This document shows positions 1 through 9,524 of a DNA stretch of 64,000 bases, piece by piece (the stretch's first letter is position 1; each line of letters opens with the position of its first letter). The notes beneath the pieces were generated by a model. The model worked only from the letters and a program-made list of their open reading frames with translations. It was not told the DNA's origin and ran no database searches. Location: contig ONHK01000002.1 in the NCBI GenBank assembly GCA_900317625.1, positions 62,001 through 126,000 on the forward strand, given 5' to 3'. The position numbers and the translations under genes were made by a program. This stretch comes from an uncultured Treponema sp. Lineage in GTDB: Bacteria; Spirochaetota; Spirochaetia; Treponematales; Treponemataceae.

Positions 1-1052
1 TCAAAAAGACTTGCATTTAGCGGATCAAACGCAGCGTTAACATCACTTGAAAGCATATTGCAATTTGCAAGACATCGGCGCAATGTTAAATCACTGTAGC
101 CACCCGGCAAACGAGCAATAATTTCCGCAACAGAATTCTCAAACATATGGGAATCCATTCCAGTTGCACCAACGCTACCAATTTCTTCTTTATCAACGCA
201 AAGACAGCAACTCGTTCTTTTTGTCGGTTTTGAATCCATAAGAGCCGCAAAAGAAGTAAATGCACAAGAACGGTCATCTTGGCCATACCCCATAATCAAT
301 GAGCGATCCAAACCACAATCACGGGCGTTTCCGGCAGGAACAATTTCAAGTTCCGCAGATTCAAGATCCTTTTCTTCTATTCCATAAGTGTCTTTTAAAA
401 GTTTTACAATGATTTTTTTGCTCGTGATTTTTTCTTCTTTTTTCTTTTTCTTATCTTTTTCGTCTTTGTCTTCTTTCTTAAAATAATAAGAACCAAGAAT
501 TACGTCCAAATCTTCACCTTTAACAATTTCTGAAGCATTGCGTTTCATCTGTTCCTGCGCCAAATGAGGAAGAATATCAGAAATGCAGAAAACCGGGTCA
601 TCTGGATTTTCACCAATATTTACGTTGATAGTTTTTCCATCAGTCTTGCAGATTACACCGTGAATTGCCAACGGAAGCGTTACCCACTGATATTTTTTTA
701 TTCCACCGTAATAATGCGTATTCAAATATGTTATAAAATTATTTTCGTAAACAGGTTTTTGCTTTGCATCAAGACGAGGAGAATCAATGTGCGCACCAAG
801 AATATTCATTCCGTTTTCAATATTTTCTGAACCGATTTGAAAAAGTGCAATCGCCTTGTTCATTTTTTGAACATAAACTTTATCACCTTCCTTTAAGCTA
901 GAATATTCAGTAATTTCTTTGTAACCATTTTCGCGTGCCGCCTGAATAATCTGAACAACACATTCGCGTTCTGTTTTTCCATTGTTCAAGAAATTCTTGT
1001 AGTTTTCAACAAGATTTTCTCCAAGTTCCGCAGTTTTTTTTGTTCTTGCCAT
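1..1052 (-). CDS. M18 family aminopeptidase, C-terminus cut by window edge
   Basis: This is a zinc aminopeptidase of the M18 (aspartyl aminopeptidase, DNPEP/ApeB) family, which removes N-terminal residues from peptides in the cytoplasm. About 350 residues are present, against roughly 430-470 for the family, because the C-terminus lies outside the window. The metal-site motifs are visible in order: GAHIDSPRLD, then GYGQDDRACAF, then the VDKEEIGS motif with the catalytic glutamates, followed by GMDSH. A lysine/glutamate-rich stretch near residue 155 (KKEDKDEKDKKKKKEE) looks like a lineage-specific linker insertion. The start ATG at 1050-1052 has a GGAG ribosome-binding site. The HAD phosphatase ends 27 bp upstream on the same strand, so the two probably form an operon. 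Confidence 0.88.
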   Translation of the reverse strand, partial: MARTKKTAELGENLVENYKNFLNNGKTERECVVQIIQAARENGYKEITEYSSLKEGDKVYVQKMNKAIALFQIGSENIENGMNILGAHIDSPRLDAKQKPVYENNFITYLNTHYYGGIKKYQWVTLPLAIHGVICKTDGKTINVNIGENPDDPVFCISDILPHLAQEQMKRNASEIVKGEDLDVILGSYYFKKEDKDEKDKKKKKEEKITSKKIIVKLLKDTYGIEEKDLESAELEIVPAGNARDCGLDRSLIMGYGQDDRSCAFTSFAALMDSKPTKRTSCCLCVDKEEIGSVGATGMDSHMFENSVAEIIARLPGGYSDLTLRRCLANCNMLSSDVNAAFDPLNASLF

Positions 1053-1079
1053 TTTTATCTCCAAATATTTTCAATTTTT

Positions 1080-1727
1080 TTATTTTACCAAATCCAAGAT
1101 TTCATTTGCGTTGTCAACAATATTTTTTGCGCCATTTTTTTCAAGAAATTCTCTTCCCCGGAATCCCCAGCTTACTCCAATAAAATCCAAACCAGAATTT
1201 TTTGCAGTCTGAATATCAACATCGCTGTCGCCAATATAAACCGCATCTTTTTTTTGAATATCCAAAATCCTTAAAATTTCATTAACAGAATCTGGGGCTG
1301 GCTTTGTTCTAAGACCTTCTCGTTGCCCAACAATAAGATCAAAAATTCCGTTAAAATATTCTTTTCCAAGTTCCTGCGCTGGCGCATCTGCCTTATTTGT
1401 GCTAACCGCTGTTTTTATTCCGGCTTTTTTTAAATTTTCAACAAGCTCGTGAATTCCCGGATACGAAGAAGTATTGTCCGCACTGTGAATCGCATAATAT
1501 TTCAGAAAAACATCCAAAACCTCATCAATTTTTTGAGCAGAAGTTCCTTCCGGCACCGCACGTTCCACCAGTTTTCTTATTCCGTTTCCAACAAACATTC
1601 TTACTTCCTCAAAAGAACGTTCCGGCATTCCAAACTGTTTTAATGAATAATTTGTGGCATTTTTTAAATCTTCCAAAGTATTTAAAATTGTTCCATCCAT
1701 ATCAAAAATCACAGCTTTATATTTCAT
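1080..1727 (-). CDS. HAD-superfamily phosphatase, phosphoglycolate phosphatase-like
   Basis: This 215-residue HAD hydrolase has all four catalytic motifs: DMDGTILNT with the nucleophile Asp at residue 9, STNKAD (motif II), KPAPDS (motif III lysine) and GDSDVDIQTAKNSG (motif IV). The helical cap between motifs I and II places it in the Gph/PGMB-like subgroup. Substrates in this group include 2-phosphoglycolate, sugar phosphates and nucleotides, and cannot be told from sequence alone. An AGAGG ribosome-binding site precedes the ATG. It is the upstream gene of a probable pair with the M18 aminopeptidase. Confidence 0.85.
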   Translation of the reverse strand: MKYKAVIFDMDGTILNTLEDLKNATNYSLKQFGMPERSFEEVRMFVGNGIRKLVERAVPEGTSAQKIDEVLDVFLKYYAIHSADNTSSYPGIHELVENLKKAGIKTAVSTNKADAPAQELGKEYFNGIFDLIVGQREGLRTKPAPDSVNEILRILDIQKKDAVYIGDSDVDIQTAKNSGLDFIGVSWGFRGREFLEKNGAKNIVDNANEILDLVK

Positions 1728-1835
1728 TTTTGCCTCTAAATTTAATTCAACGTTAAAATCATTATAATAAATATAATAAAAAAATACCGCTTTGAATCAG
1801 ATTTTTACGCATTTTCCTGTTTATTGAAAATATTT

Positions 1836-3320
1836 TTAAACAAATAAAGTTTTTGTATCACGGCAAAGATACTGAACTGCTTTTCGCCCTGAACAAACAG
1901 TAATCGGCAGACCGCCCGGCATCATCGAACGTTGCCCCGCAAAATAAAGCCCTTTTACCGTTTTTGACTTCTGCGGCAACATAAAACCTGTTGTGCCCGG
2001 CTTCCAGACACTCATCCAGCTGCCTTCAAAAGTATTGCAATAACGTTCGTAAGTTAATGGCGTTGCAACATCGTAAACTTCAACATTTCCTTTTATTTCC
2101 GGAATGAATTTTTCTAACTCCGCAATAAATCTTTCTGCCAAATCTTGTTTTTTTGCCTTGTAAGTGCCATCTGCCTTTGCATTTTTCCAATAATCGTAGC
2201 AACTTCCAAGCAAAAGACAAGTCAAAGTTGAGCAACCTTGTGGCGCATAATTTTCATAAAGAGAATAATTATTGATTCTAAAATGACTAAATTCAACTCC
2301 ACCAGCCAAAAATGGCTTTTCCAAAGGAAAAACTGCACACTGAGGATAATTACTTAATTCACATTTAATTCCAAGTGCAATGTACATATTTTGTTCAGAA
2401 ATAACATTATTTTTCATTTTTGAAATCCAACGCTCGTTCAATGGAATTTCAAACAAATCCTCAACGGTTTTTCGTGTATCTTGTGTCACAATGACTGCAT
2501 CCGCAGGAATTTCTACGCCATTTGAAATAACGCCTGTAACTTTCCCATTTTCAATAATGACTTTTTCCACAGTCTGTCGGTATTCAATTTTTCCACCAAG
2601 TGATTCAAACGTGTCAGCCATATTTCTTGTAAGCCGCAAAGAACCACCTTTTGGATAACCACAATCGCCACTGGCAAAAGAAGCCAGAGTGTAAATAAAG
2701 GAAAGCGCATTGTATCTTTGCCCAATAACAGAAAACAAAAGTTCGCGCAAATCTCTATTCTTGAACTTTAACACATAATCTGTGTAAGACATTTTTAAAA
2801 GCTGAAAAAGCCTACCACCAGCCGGAGTCATCGCCAAATATTCAAAAAGTTTTGGGTGCGTCGGACATTTAGCCTTTAAGCAAGAAATATCTGCAACAAG
2901 CATGTGAACATTGATAAAAAGTTTTATATCCGAACACAAACGATTTATCATCTTTTTGTCTTCCGGCGCATAACAAAGGAATTCATTTTTAAGTTTTTTT
3001 AGATCACGAAAAAGCCGAAGCTGCTTTCCATCTTTTGAAACAAGCGTGTAAATCGGATCTCTATAAAAAACCGGATTATTCTCTTTTAAAGCACCAACTT
3101 CATGCCAGATTCTGTTTAAAGTTAATTTCTCAGAAGAACCTGTAAGCCAATGCATTCCGCCTTCAAAAAGATAACCTTTTCTTGTCCAGCTTGTACTAAG
3201 CCCACCAGGAATAATATGTTTTTCTAAAATAACAGTTTCAAATCCAGACCGCTGAGCATAAACCCCAGCTGAAAGCCCTGCAACTCCCGCCCCAACAATA
3301 ACTAATTTACGTGCAGACAT
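1836..3320 (-). CDS. FAD-dependent oxidoreductase, phytoene desaturase / carotenoid isomerase-like
   Basis: The 494-residue protein starts with a dinucleotide-binding Rossmann motif (GAGVAGLSAGVYAQ, residues about 11-24) and a GG motif (EKHIIPGGLSTSW). It ends with the FAD-contacting segment FAGQRSMMPGGLPITV typical of the CrtI/CrtISO amine-oxidase superfamily. No other carotenoid gene is in the window, so the substrate is unknown; many gut bacteria carry such proteins without making carotenoids. The ATG at 3318-3320 has no Shine-Dalgarno sequence. An extended -10 (TGG-TATAAT; the hexamer at 3329-3334) lies 8 nt upstream, so the mRNA may be leaderless. Confidence 0.75.
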   Translation of the reverse strand: MSARKLVIVGAGVAGLSAGVYAQRSGFETVILEKHIIPGGLSTSWTRKGYLFEGGMHWLTGSSEKLTLNRIWHEVGALKENNPVFYRDPIYTLVSKDGKQLRLFRDLKKLKNEFLCYAPEDKKMINRLCSDIKLFINVHMLVADISCLKAKCPTHPKLFEYLAMTPAGGRLFQLLKMSYTDYVLKFKNRDLRELLFSVIGQRYNALSFIYTLASFASGDCGYPKGGSLRLTRNMADTFESLGGKIEYRQTVEKVIIENGKVTGVISNGVEIPADAVIVTQDTRKTVEDLFEIPLNERWISKMKNNVISEQNMYIALGIKCELSNYPQCAVFPLEKPFLAGGVEFSHFRINNYSLYENYAPQGCSTLTCLLLGSCYDYWKNAKADGTYKAKKQDLAERFIAELEKFIPEIKGNVEVYDVATPLTYERYCNTFEGSWMSVWKPGTTGFMLPQKSKTVKGLYFAGQRSMMPGGLPITVCSGRKAVQYLCRDTKTLFV

Positions 3321-3413
3321 TTAGTAAAATTATACCACAGAAAACAATAATTTGCAGAAAGAATTTTTATTCAAGAATAGAAAAATAAATCCATCAGGCG
3401 AAAAATCTTTCCA

Positions 3414-6254
3414 TTAATATTTTATCATCTTTTGCCCCGGCCAAACTGTTGCAAAACCATATTTTGAAGCATCCCAATAATGCAGATACGGTAACACAGA
3501 ATCACCAAATTTTGAATAAAAATAAATGCGTATAAAACCTTCTGCAGGAATTTCAGCCGGATTATCAGAACGTGCAGATTGAACACAATAATAATGACCA
3601 GAAACATCAAACTTAGGCTCAAAGAAATCATACCAATAGACAGAGTTATCCACGCTTAAAGGCTCAATATCAACAGTTTGAGTTTCAGAACCATTATTAA
3701 AAATGATACCGAAAGATTCTTCCATCAAATCTGTTTTATCAATATCGTAATAATACCAAGAACCAACATCTGGAAGTTCTTCCGTATTCCAGCCTGAAAA
3801 TTTTACAATAGCATTATAACCAGCAATATTTCCAAAACAAGAATGATATACATTCTCATTCTGTTGATTTGGCAAATAAAAATATTGAGTTACAGTTTTC
3901 GAGTTTTCAGATAATTCTAACCATGATGATGCAATTTCTGTATAGGAACCTGAATCTTTAATATTATTATCAACTAACCATAGACCCCTTAAAAGCACCA
4001 CTCTATAAGAATCCATAGAATCAGTACGTTTTTTTACATAATCAATATCGTATGTTGTCTTGTACCATTTTCCAAATTCAAGGTCATTTCTATGATCAAA
4101 TCCATAAGCTTGCCAATTCTCTGATTCTTCATTTGGAAAATACGCAGTATCCCCAAACATTCCCTCGCAATCATCAATAGAACCCTGCTCAACGCTCATT
4201 TTGAACTTGTCATCAAGAGAAAATTTTACAAAGACGGTTTTATCTGTTGTGTTCACAAAATATGTGTCATCAGTTCCATACCTTTCATACAATCTTTTTT
4301 CAACTTTTATCCCCGGAACTACATTTTCTGACATAACTCTAAAACTTGTTACTGAATTTTTTTGAGAATGCCATTCATCTTCATCACTTAAAACAAATTG
4401 ACCATAAATAAACTTTCCTGCAGGAATTGCAATCGATTTTCCATAAGGAATAAAATGCCAATTTCCTTCTAGCGTACCAGCAAAATATAATCCTAAATCT
4501 GGATTTTCGTTTAAAATCTCAGGAATGTTCGTTTCTTCTATTTCAATATTTTCTATCTTCAAATTACAAGGTTTGCCACATGAAATCCAAATAGTAGGAA
4601 TACGGATTTTTTCTCCATTATATTGAATTCCTACAAGATACATTGTTACTTTTTTTGATACACCTTTAGTTATTGAGTGCTTACTAAAACCAGATGTATC
4701 TTTTTGATTATGATAAGAATGTGCCCAAACACTAAATTCGCCTTCGCTCCATTCATTATCTTTTTCATAACCACCTGATAAATCTGTATCGCTTGTAATA
4801 TCAAAAGTGAGTTTAGAAATTTTTCCAACAGGAATCGGATTATTCAGAAGAATAATATTAACTCCAGTATTCGGACATTCTTTTTTGAATGAAACATCAA
4901 CAGTATCTTCTGTAAAAGTCGCAACAATATCTTCTGGAGAATTACCTTCCGAACCAACATAAATATTAGTTCCAAAATATTGAACATCTGGAATTTCTTC
5001 TATTGTATAATTTTTTATGTATAGCTTTGAAACAGTTCCGCAAGCAATAAAAACTGTACTGTCAGACCAATCATATTTTGCAGTACCTGTTGTAACAGAA
5101 AAAGTTTGGTATTCTGTAGTAACATTACAATCTGTAGCATTTCCTTCAAATGCAATTTTTCCATCTTTTGCCTGCAATTTTACATAACCATTTTTATCAG
5201 ATTTTAGGTCAAAACTGATTTTATAATTTTTGCCGGCTTTTACTTCTGGCAAAACAGTTGGTTGAATAAAATATTTCCAAACTCTAAACAAATGTGGTTC
5301 TTTGTTTTCAAAGATGTACTCCGAATCCGTTTTTTCAATAAAAATATTTTCTATGCTTTTTACATATTCACAATCAAAAACGTTTGGTCTTGTAGTTCTA
5401 GTTTCTTCTGTTATCAGATTCTGTTCCCACAAATAAAAATCCCCAGCCGACATTTCAATTTCTTTAAGCTCTTCTTTTACTTGCTCAATGTCTTTTTTGT
5501 CGTCTTCGGTTAGTTCAGAATCTTTTATTTCTTCTGATTTTTCGTTGTAACTAGAATTTTCCGGATTATTTTTTATTGAATCCTGAATACTTTCATCTGC
5601 AGAAGAAATTGTTACATTCACATCAACTTTAATCGAAACAGTTGCTTCATCCTCTGAAATTATCCTTCCAATTTTTATCACACCCACAAACTCAAGATTT
5701 TTTACTGATTCCGAAACAATAATATTTTCAATTGAAACATCTGAACTTTCAGACTCTAGTTTGCAATCGCTAAAAATAAATGCCTTGGTTACAGGAACAG
5801 AACCTCTAAAAACAATATGAACTCCAACTTTTTTTAAAACAAGTTTTAAAATCGCAGTCGAATCAATATATATCGCCTCTCCGCCACCATTAACAAAAAG
5901 TTCTTCCACAGGCTCACAGTTTTCAAAAGTAAAATTTCCATCACCAACATTTTCATCAACAATGACAGTTTTTATTCTTTCAAGATTTTTTAATACAACT
6001 CCTGAACTTTTTACAATAAACTTTGCATTTTTCACGTCGCCATTTTTTATTGTTATCGACTTTGAAATCACATAAGGCGTATTCTTCCTGATTAGCAAAT
6101 CTTCTTTTTCCAAATCAATTTCATCACCATTTTCCGCAAGAACAATCCTCTGCATCAACGTCATCTGAAGTTCGTTGCTCGAATCAGAAACTTCATTTTT
6201 ACAACCAAAAAATAATGCAGCAACAGCAAAAAACACAAAGAAGATTTTTTTCAT
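3414..6254 (-). CDS. Large secreted lipoprotein with carbohydrate-binding-like modules
   Basis: About 946 residues. The N-terminus has a lysine-rich start, a hydrophobic run and a spirochaete-type lipobox ending in FFGC, so it is probably an exported lipoprotein. Residues about 40-230 are short repetitive beta-strands with many T/V/I-x-D/N steps, resembling a beta-helix. A charged, coiled-coil-like linker follows (about 240-275). Two or three domains then resemble CBM4/9-type jelly-rolls (for example the YKISFDLKSD and LTFDITSD strands). No catalytic motif was recognised. The ATG at 6252-6254 is preferred over an upstream TTG because GGAG lies just before it and the signal peptide then begins MKKIFF. 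It lies just downstream of the PIN gene. The role is unknown; surface glycan binding is a guess. Confidence 0.7.
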   Translation of the reverse strand: MKKIFFVFFAVAALFFGCKNEVSDSSNELQMTLMQRIVLAENGDEIDLEKEDLLIRKNTPYVISKSITIKNGDVKNAKFIVKSSGVVLKNLERIKTVIVDENVGDGNFTFENCEPVEELFVNGGGEAIYIDSTAILKLVLKKVGVHIVFRGSVPVTKAFIFSDCKLESESSDVSIENIIVSESVKNLEFVGVIKIGRIISEDEATVSIKVDVNVTISSADESIQDSIKNNPENSSYNEKSEEIKDSELTEDDKKDIEQVKEELKEIEMSAGDFYLWEQNLITEETRTTRPNVFDCEYVKSIENIFIEKTDSEYIFENKEPHLFRVWKYFIQPTVLPEVKAGKNYKISFDLKSDKNGYVKLQAKDGKIAFEGNATDCNVTTEYQTFSVTTGTAKYDWSDSTVFIACGTVSKLYIKNYTIEEIPDVQYFGTNIYVGSEGNSPEDIVATFTEDTVDVSFKKECPNTGVNIILLNNPIPVGKISKLTFDITSDTDLSGGYEKDNEWSEGEFSVWAHSYHNQKDTSGFSKHSITKGVSKKVTMYLVGIQYNGEKIRIPTIWISCGKPCNLKIENIEIEETNIPEILNENPDLGLYFAGTLEGNWHFIPYGKSIAIPAGKFIYGQFVLSDEDEWHSQKNSVTSFRVMSENVVPGIKVEKRLYERYGTDDTYFVNTTDKTVFVKFSLDDKFKMSVEQGSIDDCEGMFGDTAYFPNEESENWQAYGFDHRNDLEFGKWYKTTYDIDYVKKRTDSMDSYRVVLLRGLWLVDNNIKDSGSYTEIASSWLELSENSKTVTQYFYLPNQQNENVYHSCFGNIAGYNAIVKFSGWNTEELPDVGSWYYYDIDKTDLMEESFGIIFNNGSETQTVDIEPLSVDNSVYWYDFFEPKFDVSGHYYCVQSARSDNPAEIPAEGFIRIYFYSKFGDSVLPYLHYWDASKYGFATVWPGQKMIKY

Positions 6255-6293
6255 CAACTTTCTCCACAAACAATATAAAATATCTTATCTGAT

Positions 6294-6665
6294 TTATTTT
6301 CTTTCAAGTCTTGATATGAAATTATTCAATTTCTTATCAAATGTTACAACTTCTTCGTTCTCAACATAATAATAAGCAGCTGAAATACAGTCTACAAAAT
6401 CAAGTTTTGTCTTGCCATAAAAAAGAAGAGCTTGTTTCAAAAGTTCTTCTTTTGAAATAGAGATATACTTGAATGCCGTTGAAATTAATTCCTGAATTTC
6501 TATCCTCGGAACGTTATAAACTTTTTGTAATACAAAAACGACCTCAGCAATTACTTCAATTGGTGCAAAACAAGTATTGTTCTCTATAATATCTCTAGCT
6601 TGATTAGCCAATTGTTCATTGTCATTTAAAATACTACGGAGGATTATATTTGCATCAATTATCAT
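6294..6665 (-). CDS. PIN-domain ribonuclease, VapC-like toxin
   Basis: This 123-residue protein has the PIN nuclease acidic set: Asp4 in MIIDAN, Glu41 in the EVIAEVV helix, an Asp in KLDFVDC (about residue 92-95) and an Asp in TFDKKL (about residue 113). PIN toxins such as VapC cut tRNA or other RNA in the cytoplasm and are held inactive by a co-encoded antitoxin. The start overlaps the end of the upstream antitoxin-like frame by 11 bp, the usual coupled arrangement. That antitoxin frame has a stop at its second codon (see the entry at 6655), so the toxin may be uncoupled or poorly translated. Confidence 0.8.
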   Translation of the reverse strand: MIIDANIILRSILNDNEQLANQARDIIENNTCFAPIEVIAEVVFVLQKVYNVPRIEIQELISTAFKYISISKEELLKQALLFYGKTKLDFVDCISAAYYYVENEEVVTFDKKLNNFISRLERK

Positions 6666-6897
6666 TTGAACTCCGATGTTTATCAGTGGCAGCTTCTAAC
6701 CAAGCATTTTTCTCCTTTGAAATTAATTCTGGATTTGCGTATTTATGCAACGCACCAAAAAAATCAGAACCATCAGAAACTTTTTCTTTTGTTTTTACAT
6801 TTGAAGTTTTTGTAGCAAGGTAGAAGGCAAAGTCATACAGCTGTTTTTTAGCTTCTAAGGTTAAAGAATTATATAAGGTTAATAATTGTTCTCACAT
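6655..6897 (-). pseudogene. Antitoxin-like gene with in-frame TGA at codon 2
   Basis: Reading from the ATG at 6895-6897 gives ATG TGA, then 78 open codons to a stop that overlaps the PIN gene. The reading frame begins EQLLTLYNSLTLEAKKQLYD and continues with an FYLATK helix and a polar tail, which resembles small DUF2281-type antitoxins. A strong AGGAGGTG ribosome-binding site sits at the right distance from the ATG, so the gene was evidently built for translation. No other ATG, GTG or TTG start follows in frame until late in the gene. Possible explanations are a recent nonsense mutation, a sequencing error, or readthrough. The similarity to DUF2281 is from memory. Confidence 0.65.
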
Positions 6898-7010
6898 ATT
6901 TTCACCTCCATTAATATATTGTAAATATACCACTTTTTCTAAAAATCTGCTAATAAAGATCATTTAGAAAAATGTATTACACGAGTTTTTCAAATTTCCA
7001 ATCTAAAATC

Positions 7011-9011
7011 CTACTCCCAAACCACTCTTGTCGCCAAATCAAGTTCTGCTGTTGTTTGTGCTGAATCTACAACCCAAATAGATTTTCCTTTTCGCAGGAA
7101 AAATACAACTTCGTTTTGTGCGTATTTTACAAAGTGCATTCCTTTTGAAAGCTGTGTAATTTGAGGCATACCTTTGTCTAAACCTGTACCCAATGTGCAG
7201 CGAACCATTTTCATATCTTCTGGTAAATAAACGTTTCTTCCTGTGGCATTTTGTCTATAAACTGGGGCAATCATTATGTCATCATCGAGCAAAAGTTGAT
7301 CTTCTGTCTGAAGGGCAATTTCATCATCTGCAAATTCAAATGCAAGGGGCTTAAAGAAAAGAGAATTTTCAGTGCTCGCCTTTTTTAATTTTTCATAAAG
7401 ATATGGAAGAATTCTGTACCTAAAACTTATAATTCCTCTAAAATCTTCCGTATTTTCAAATTGATAACATTCCTGCTCGCGAGTTCCCAGCGCAGAATGA
7501 TTTCTCATCAGCGGAGTCCATATTCCAACACCTAAAAAACGAAGCAAAAGTTCGCGGCTCGTATTTCCGCCAAATCCACCCAAATCACATCCTGTGTACA
7601 AAAAGCCGCACATGTTCAATCCCGGAAGCTGATGAATCAAAAGTTCAATATGATTCCACCAAGACGCATTGTCGCCAGTCCAAATTCCGCCGTACCTATG
7701 GGCACCGATATAAGAAGCCCGGCTAAAAATAAGCACATCATTTTTGCAGTTTTGAGTAAAAAATTCGCTTGCCGCACGAGTCATGTTATAACCGTAAATG
7801 TTGTGAACTTTTGAATGTTGAACCTGCGCAACTCCATCCTTAACATTTTCCGCAAGCCCTCCGGCAATATCGGCAGGAACTTTATGATAAAAACTTTTGT
7901 AGTCTTCCATTGAATTTTGAACACCAAGCACAGCATCTTTCAATTTCCAAGTGTCATAAACTTCTGGATTTTTATTGTCTATTACAGAAAGAATTTCTTT
8001 ATAAGCATTTTTTAGTCCATCTTCAGAATAAAAAAGAGCGGGCTCATTCATATCGTTCCAAAAACCGTCAATTCCCATGTCTGTAAGTTTTTTGTAAAGA
8101 GTGCCAAACCATTTTCTTGCCGCAGGATTTAAAAAATCTGTAAAATGCGAAAGTCCCGGCCAAACGCCCGCCGCAAAAAGAGAACCATCCGCTTTTTTGC
8201 AAAAATAATCTTTTTGAACGCCTTCTGAATCTGGAGAATCTGAAACCGCATCTTCAACTTTTATGCCAGCATCAATTATCGGCACGATGTGAACATTCTT
8301 TTTCTTAAAATCAGAAACAGTCTTTGAAAAGTCCACAAAGTTTTCTTTATTAATAGAAAAATCTCTAAATCCATCCATGTAATCAATGTCCAAGAAAATC
8401 GCATCAAGCGGAATATTTTTTTCTTTATAGTTCTTGTAAACTTTTTTCAAATCTTCTTCTGAACCATATCCCCAACGGCTCTGCATAAAACCCAGCGACC
8501 AAAGCGGCGGAACATAACTTGCACCAATCATTTTTCTGAATTGATTTGTAATGTCCAAAAGGCTGTTTCCTTCTATACAATACATATTTAAATGCACGTC
8601 TTCAATTTTTACACTGACAGTATCAAAACTTGAAAAACCTGCGTCAATCTGAATCAATCCAGGATAATCAAAGAAAAGCCCGAACGCATTTTTTGAATCC
8701 GGCTCGTAGAAAACCATAAAATTATGCGCACCGTAAAGTGAAGTTTTTTCCTCTGTATGAGAAAATTCATCCGTGCACCAGCAGTTGTAAATCCTGCCCC
8801 TTTTGTCAATTCCACCCATAGATTGCCCAAGCCCGAAAATCATTGTTTTTGACGAAACGTGCATTTTAAAAGAAAATCCATCTTTTTTATTTACCGAAAT
8901 TTGCGCATATTTAAAAGAACTAGCATCATCCACAAAAATTTTTGCTTCACTAGGAAGCCAAACCACAGATTCCGTATTAAAAGGTTTTCCAAAAATATAT
9001 TTGCTTATCAT
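7011..9011 (-). CDS. Glycoside hydrolase family 31 (alpha-glucosidase/xylosidase type)
   Basis: A 666-residue clan GH-D glycosidase that releases alpha-linked glucose or xylose from oligosaccharides. The nucleophile motif GFWNDMNEPALF and the acid/base motif GIWTGDNASWWN are both present, along with LGFMQSRWGYG near the catalytic barrel start and a C-terminal beta-sandwich. There is no signal peptide, so it is probably cytoplasmic. An upstream TTG would add seven residues, but those codons overlap the promoter. The ATG at 9009-9011 lies 6 nt after a -10 box and lacks a ribosome-binding site, implying a leaderless message. Specificity among GH31 activities cannot be decided here. Confidence 0.88.
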   Translation of the reverse strand: MISKYIFGKPFNTESVVWLPSEAKIFVDDASSFKYAQISVNKKDGFSFKMHVSSKTMIFGLGQSMGGIDKRGRIYNCWCTDEFSHTEEKTSLYGAHNFMVFYEPDSKNAFGLFFDYPGLIQIDAGFSSFDTVSVKIEDVHLNMYCIEGNSLLDITNQFRKMIGASYVPPLWSLGFMQSRWGYGSEEDLKKVYKNYKEKNIPLDAIFLDIDYMDGFRDFSINKENFVDFSKTVSDFKKKNVHIVPIIDAGIKVEDAVSDSPDSEGVQKDYFCKKADGSLFAAGVWPGLSHFTDFLNPAARKWFGTLYKKLTDMGIDGFWNDMNEPALFYSEDGLKNAYKEILSVIDNKNPEVYDTWKLKDAVLGVQNSMEDYKSFYHKVPADIAGGLAENVKDGVAQVQHSKVHNIYGYNMTRAASEFFTQNCKNDVLIFSRASYIGAHRYGGIWTGDNASWWNHIELLIHQLPGLNMCGFLYTGCDLGGFGGNTSRELLLRFLGVGIWTPLMRNHSALGTREQECYQFENTEDFRGIISFRYRILPYLYEKLKKASTENSLFFKPLAFEFADDEIALQTEDQLLLDDDIMIAPVYRQNATGRNVYLPEDMKMVRCTLGTGLDKGMPQITQLSKGMHFVKYAQNEVVFFLRKGKSIWVVDSAQTTAELDLATRVVWE

Positions 9012-9017
9012 AAGTTT

Positions 9018-9046
9018 AGTATAATGGCACAATATCGGGTTGTCGA
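9018..9046 (-). promoter_or_regulatory. Sigma-70-type promoter for the GH31 gene
   Basis: Read on the minus strand this is TCGACA (9041-9046), a 17-bp spacer, and TATACT (9018-9023), each one base off consensus. The -10 ends only 6 nt before the ATG, so transcription would start on or next to the start codon. Confidence 0.7.
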
Positions 9047-9075
9047 ATTTTTTATGAGCTAAAAAGTCAATTTTT

Positions 9076-9260
9076 TAATTATGGCGTTCCGGCCGCTCCA
9101 GTTGAGTTTCGCGCCTCTGGACGCAAAACCCAACCGCCGCAACCGTCGGCTGTTCCGCCCTTCGCTCACCGCTCATCCGCTTCACTCACTTCGTTCGCTC
9201 CAGTGGACTGCTCCGCAGGAGCTCCATAGCCTAACGCACGCAACCTGCGGTTGCTAGAAT
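9076..9260. repeat. GC-rich palindrome-rich intergenic block
   Basis: This block is far richer in G+C than the AT-rich DNA to its left. It contains short inverted repeats such as CTCCGCAGGAG and GCAACC-tgc-GGTTGC. It has no convincing reading frame. It resembles the other hairpin-rich intergenic blocks at 26761, 56327 and 63012 and may be mobile or recombinational debris next to the DUF4143 remnant. Confidence 0.5.
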
Positions 9261-9329
9261 ATATTCGTAAAATTTGACGAAGATTTTATGTTTCAGTTGA
9301 CGAAATGGTTAAAAAATTAGAACTTAAAA

Positions 9330-9458
9330 AATGATGTTGGTCATATTATTGAAAATGTGGTTTATCTTGAATTAATTTGTCGTGGTTATAAAGTTTTTGT
9401 TGGTAAAGTCGATGATGGGGAAATTGATTTTGTTGCCCAAAACAGAATATCTCATTAA
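9330..9458 (+). pseudogene. C-terminal remnant of a DUF4143-type ATPase
   Basis: A frame of about 42 codons begins NDVGHIIENVVYLELICRGY, continues KVFVGKVDDGEIDFVAQN and then stops. The GHIIEN-VYLEL-RRGY-VYVGK-EIDFV pattern is the conserved C-terminus of DUF4143/AAA_14 ATPases, which are normally about 380-420 residues long. The rest of the gene is missing and there is no start signal. It is a deletion remnant between the GC-rich block and aspS. Confidence 0.75.
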
Positions 9459-9524
9459 AATAGAAGAAATTTGTTGTTTTTGAACAAAAATTGTGGCTCT
9501 TGCGCCACCAGGATGGAAAATATA

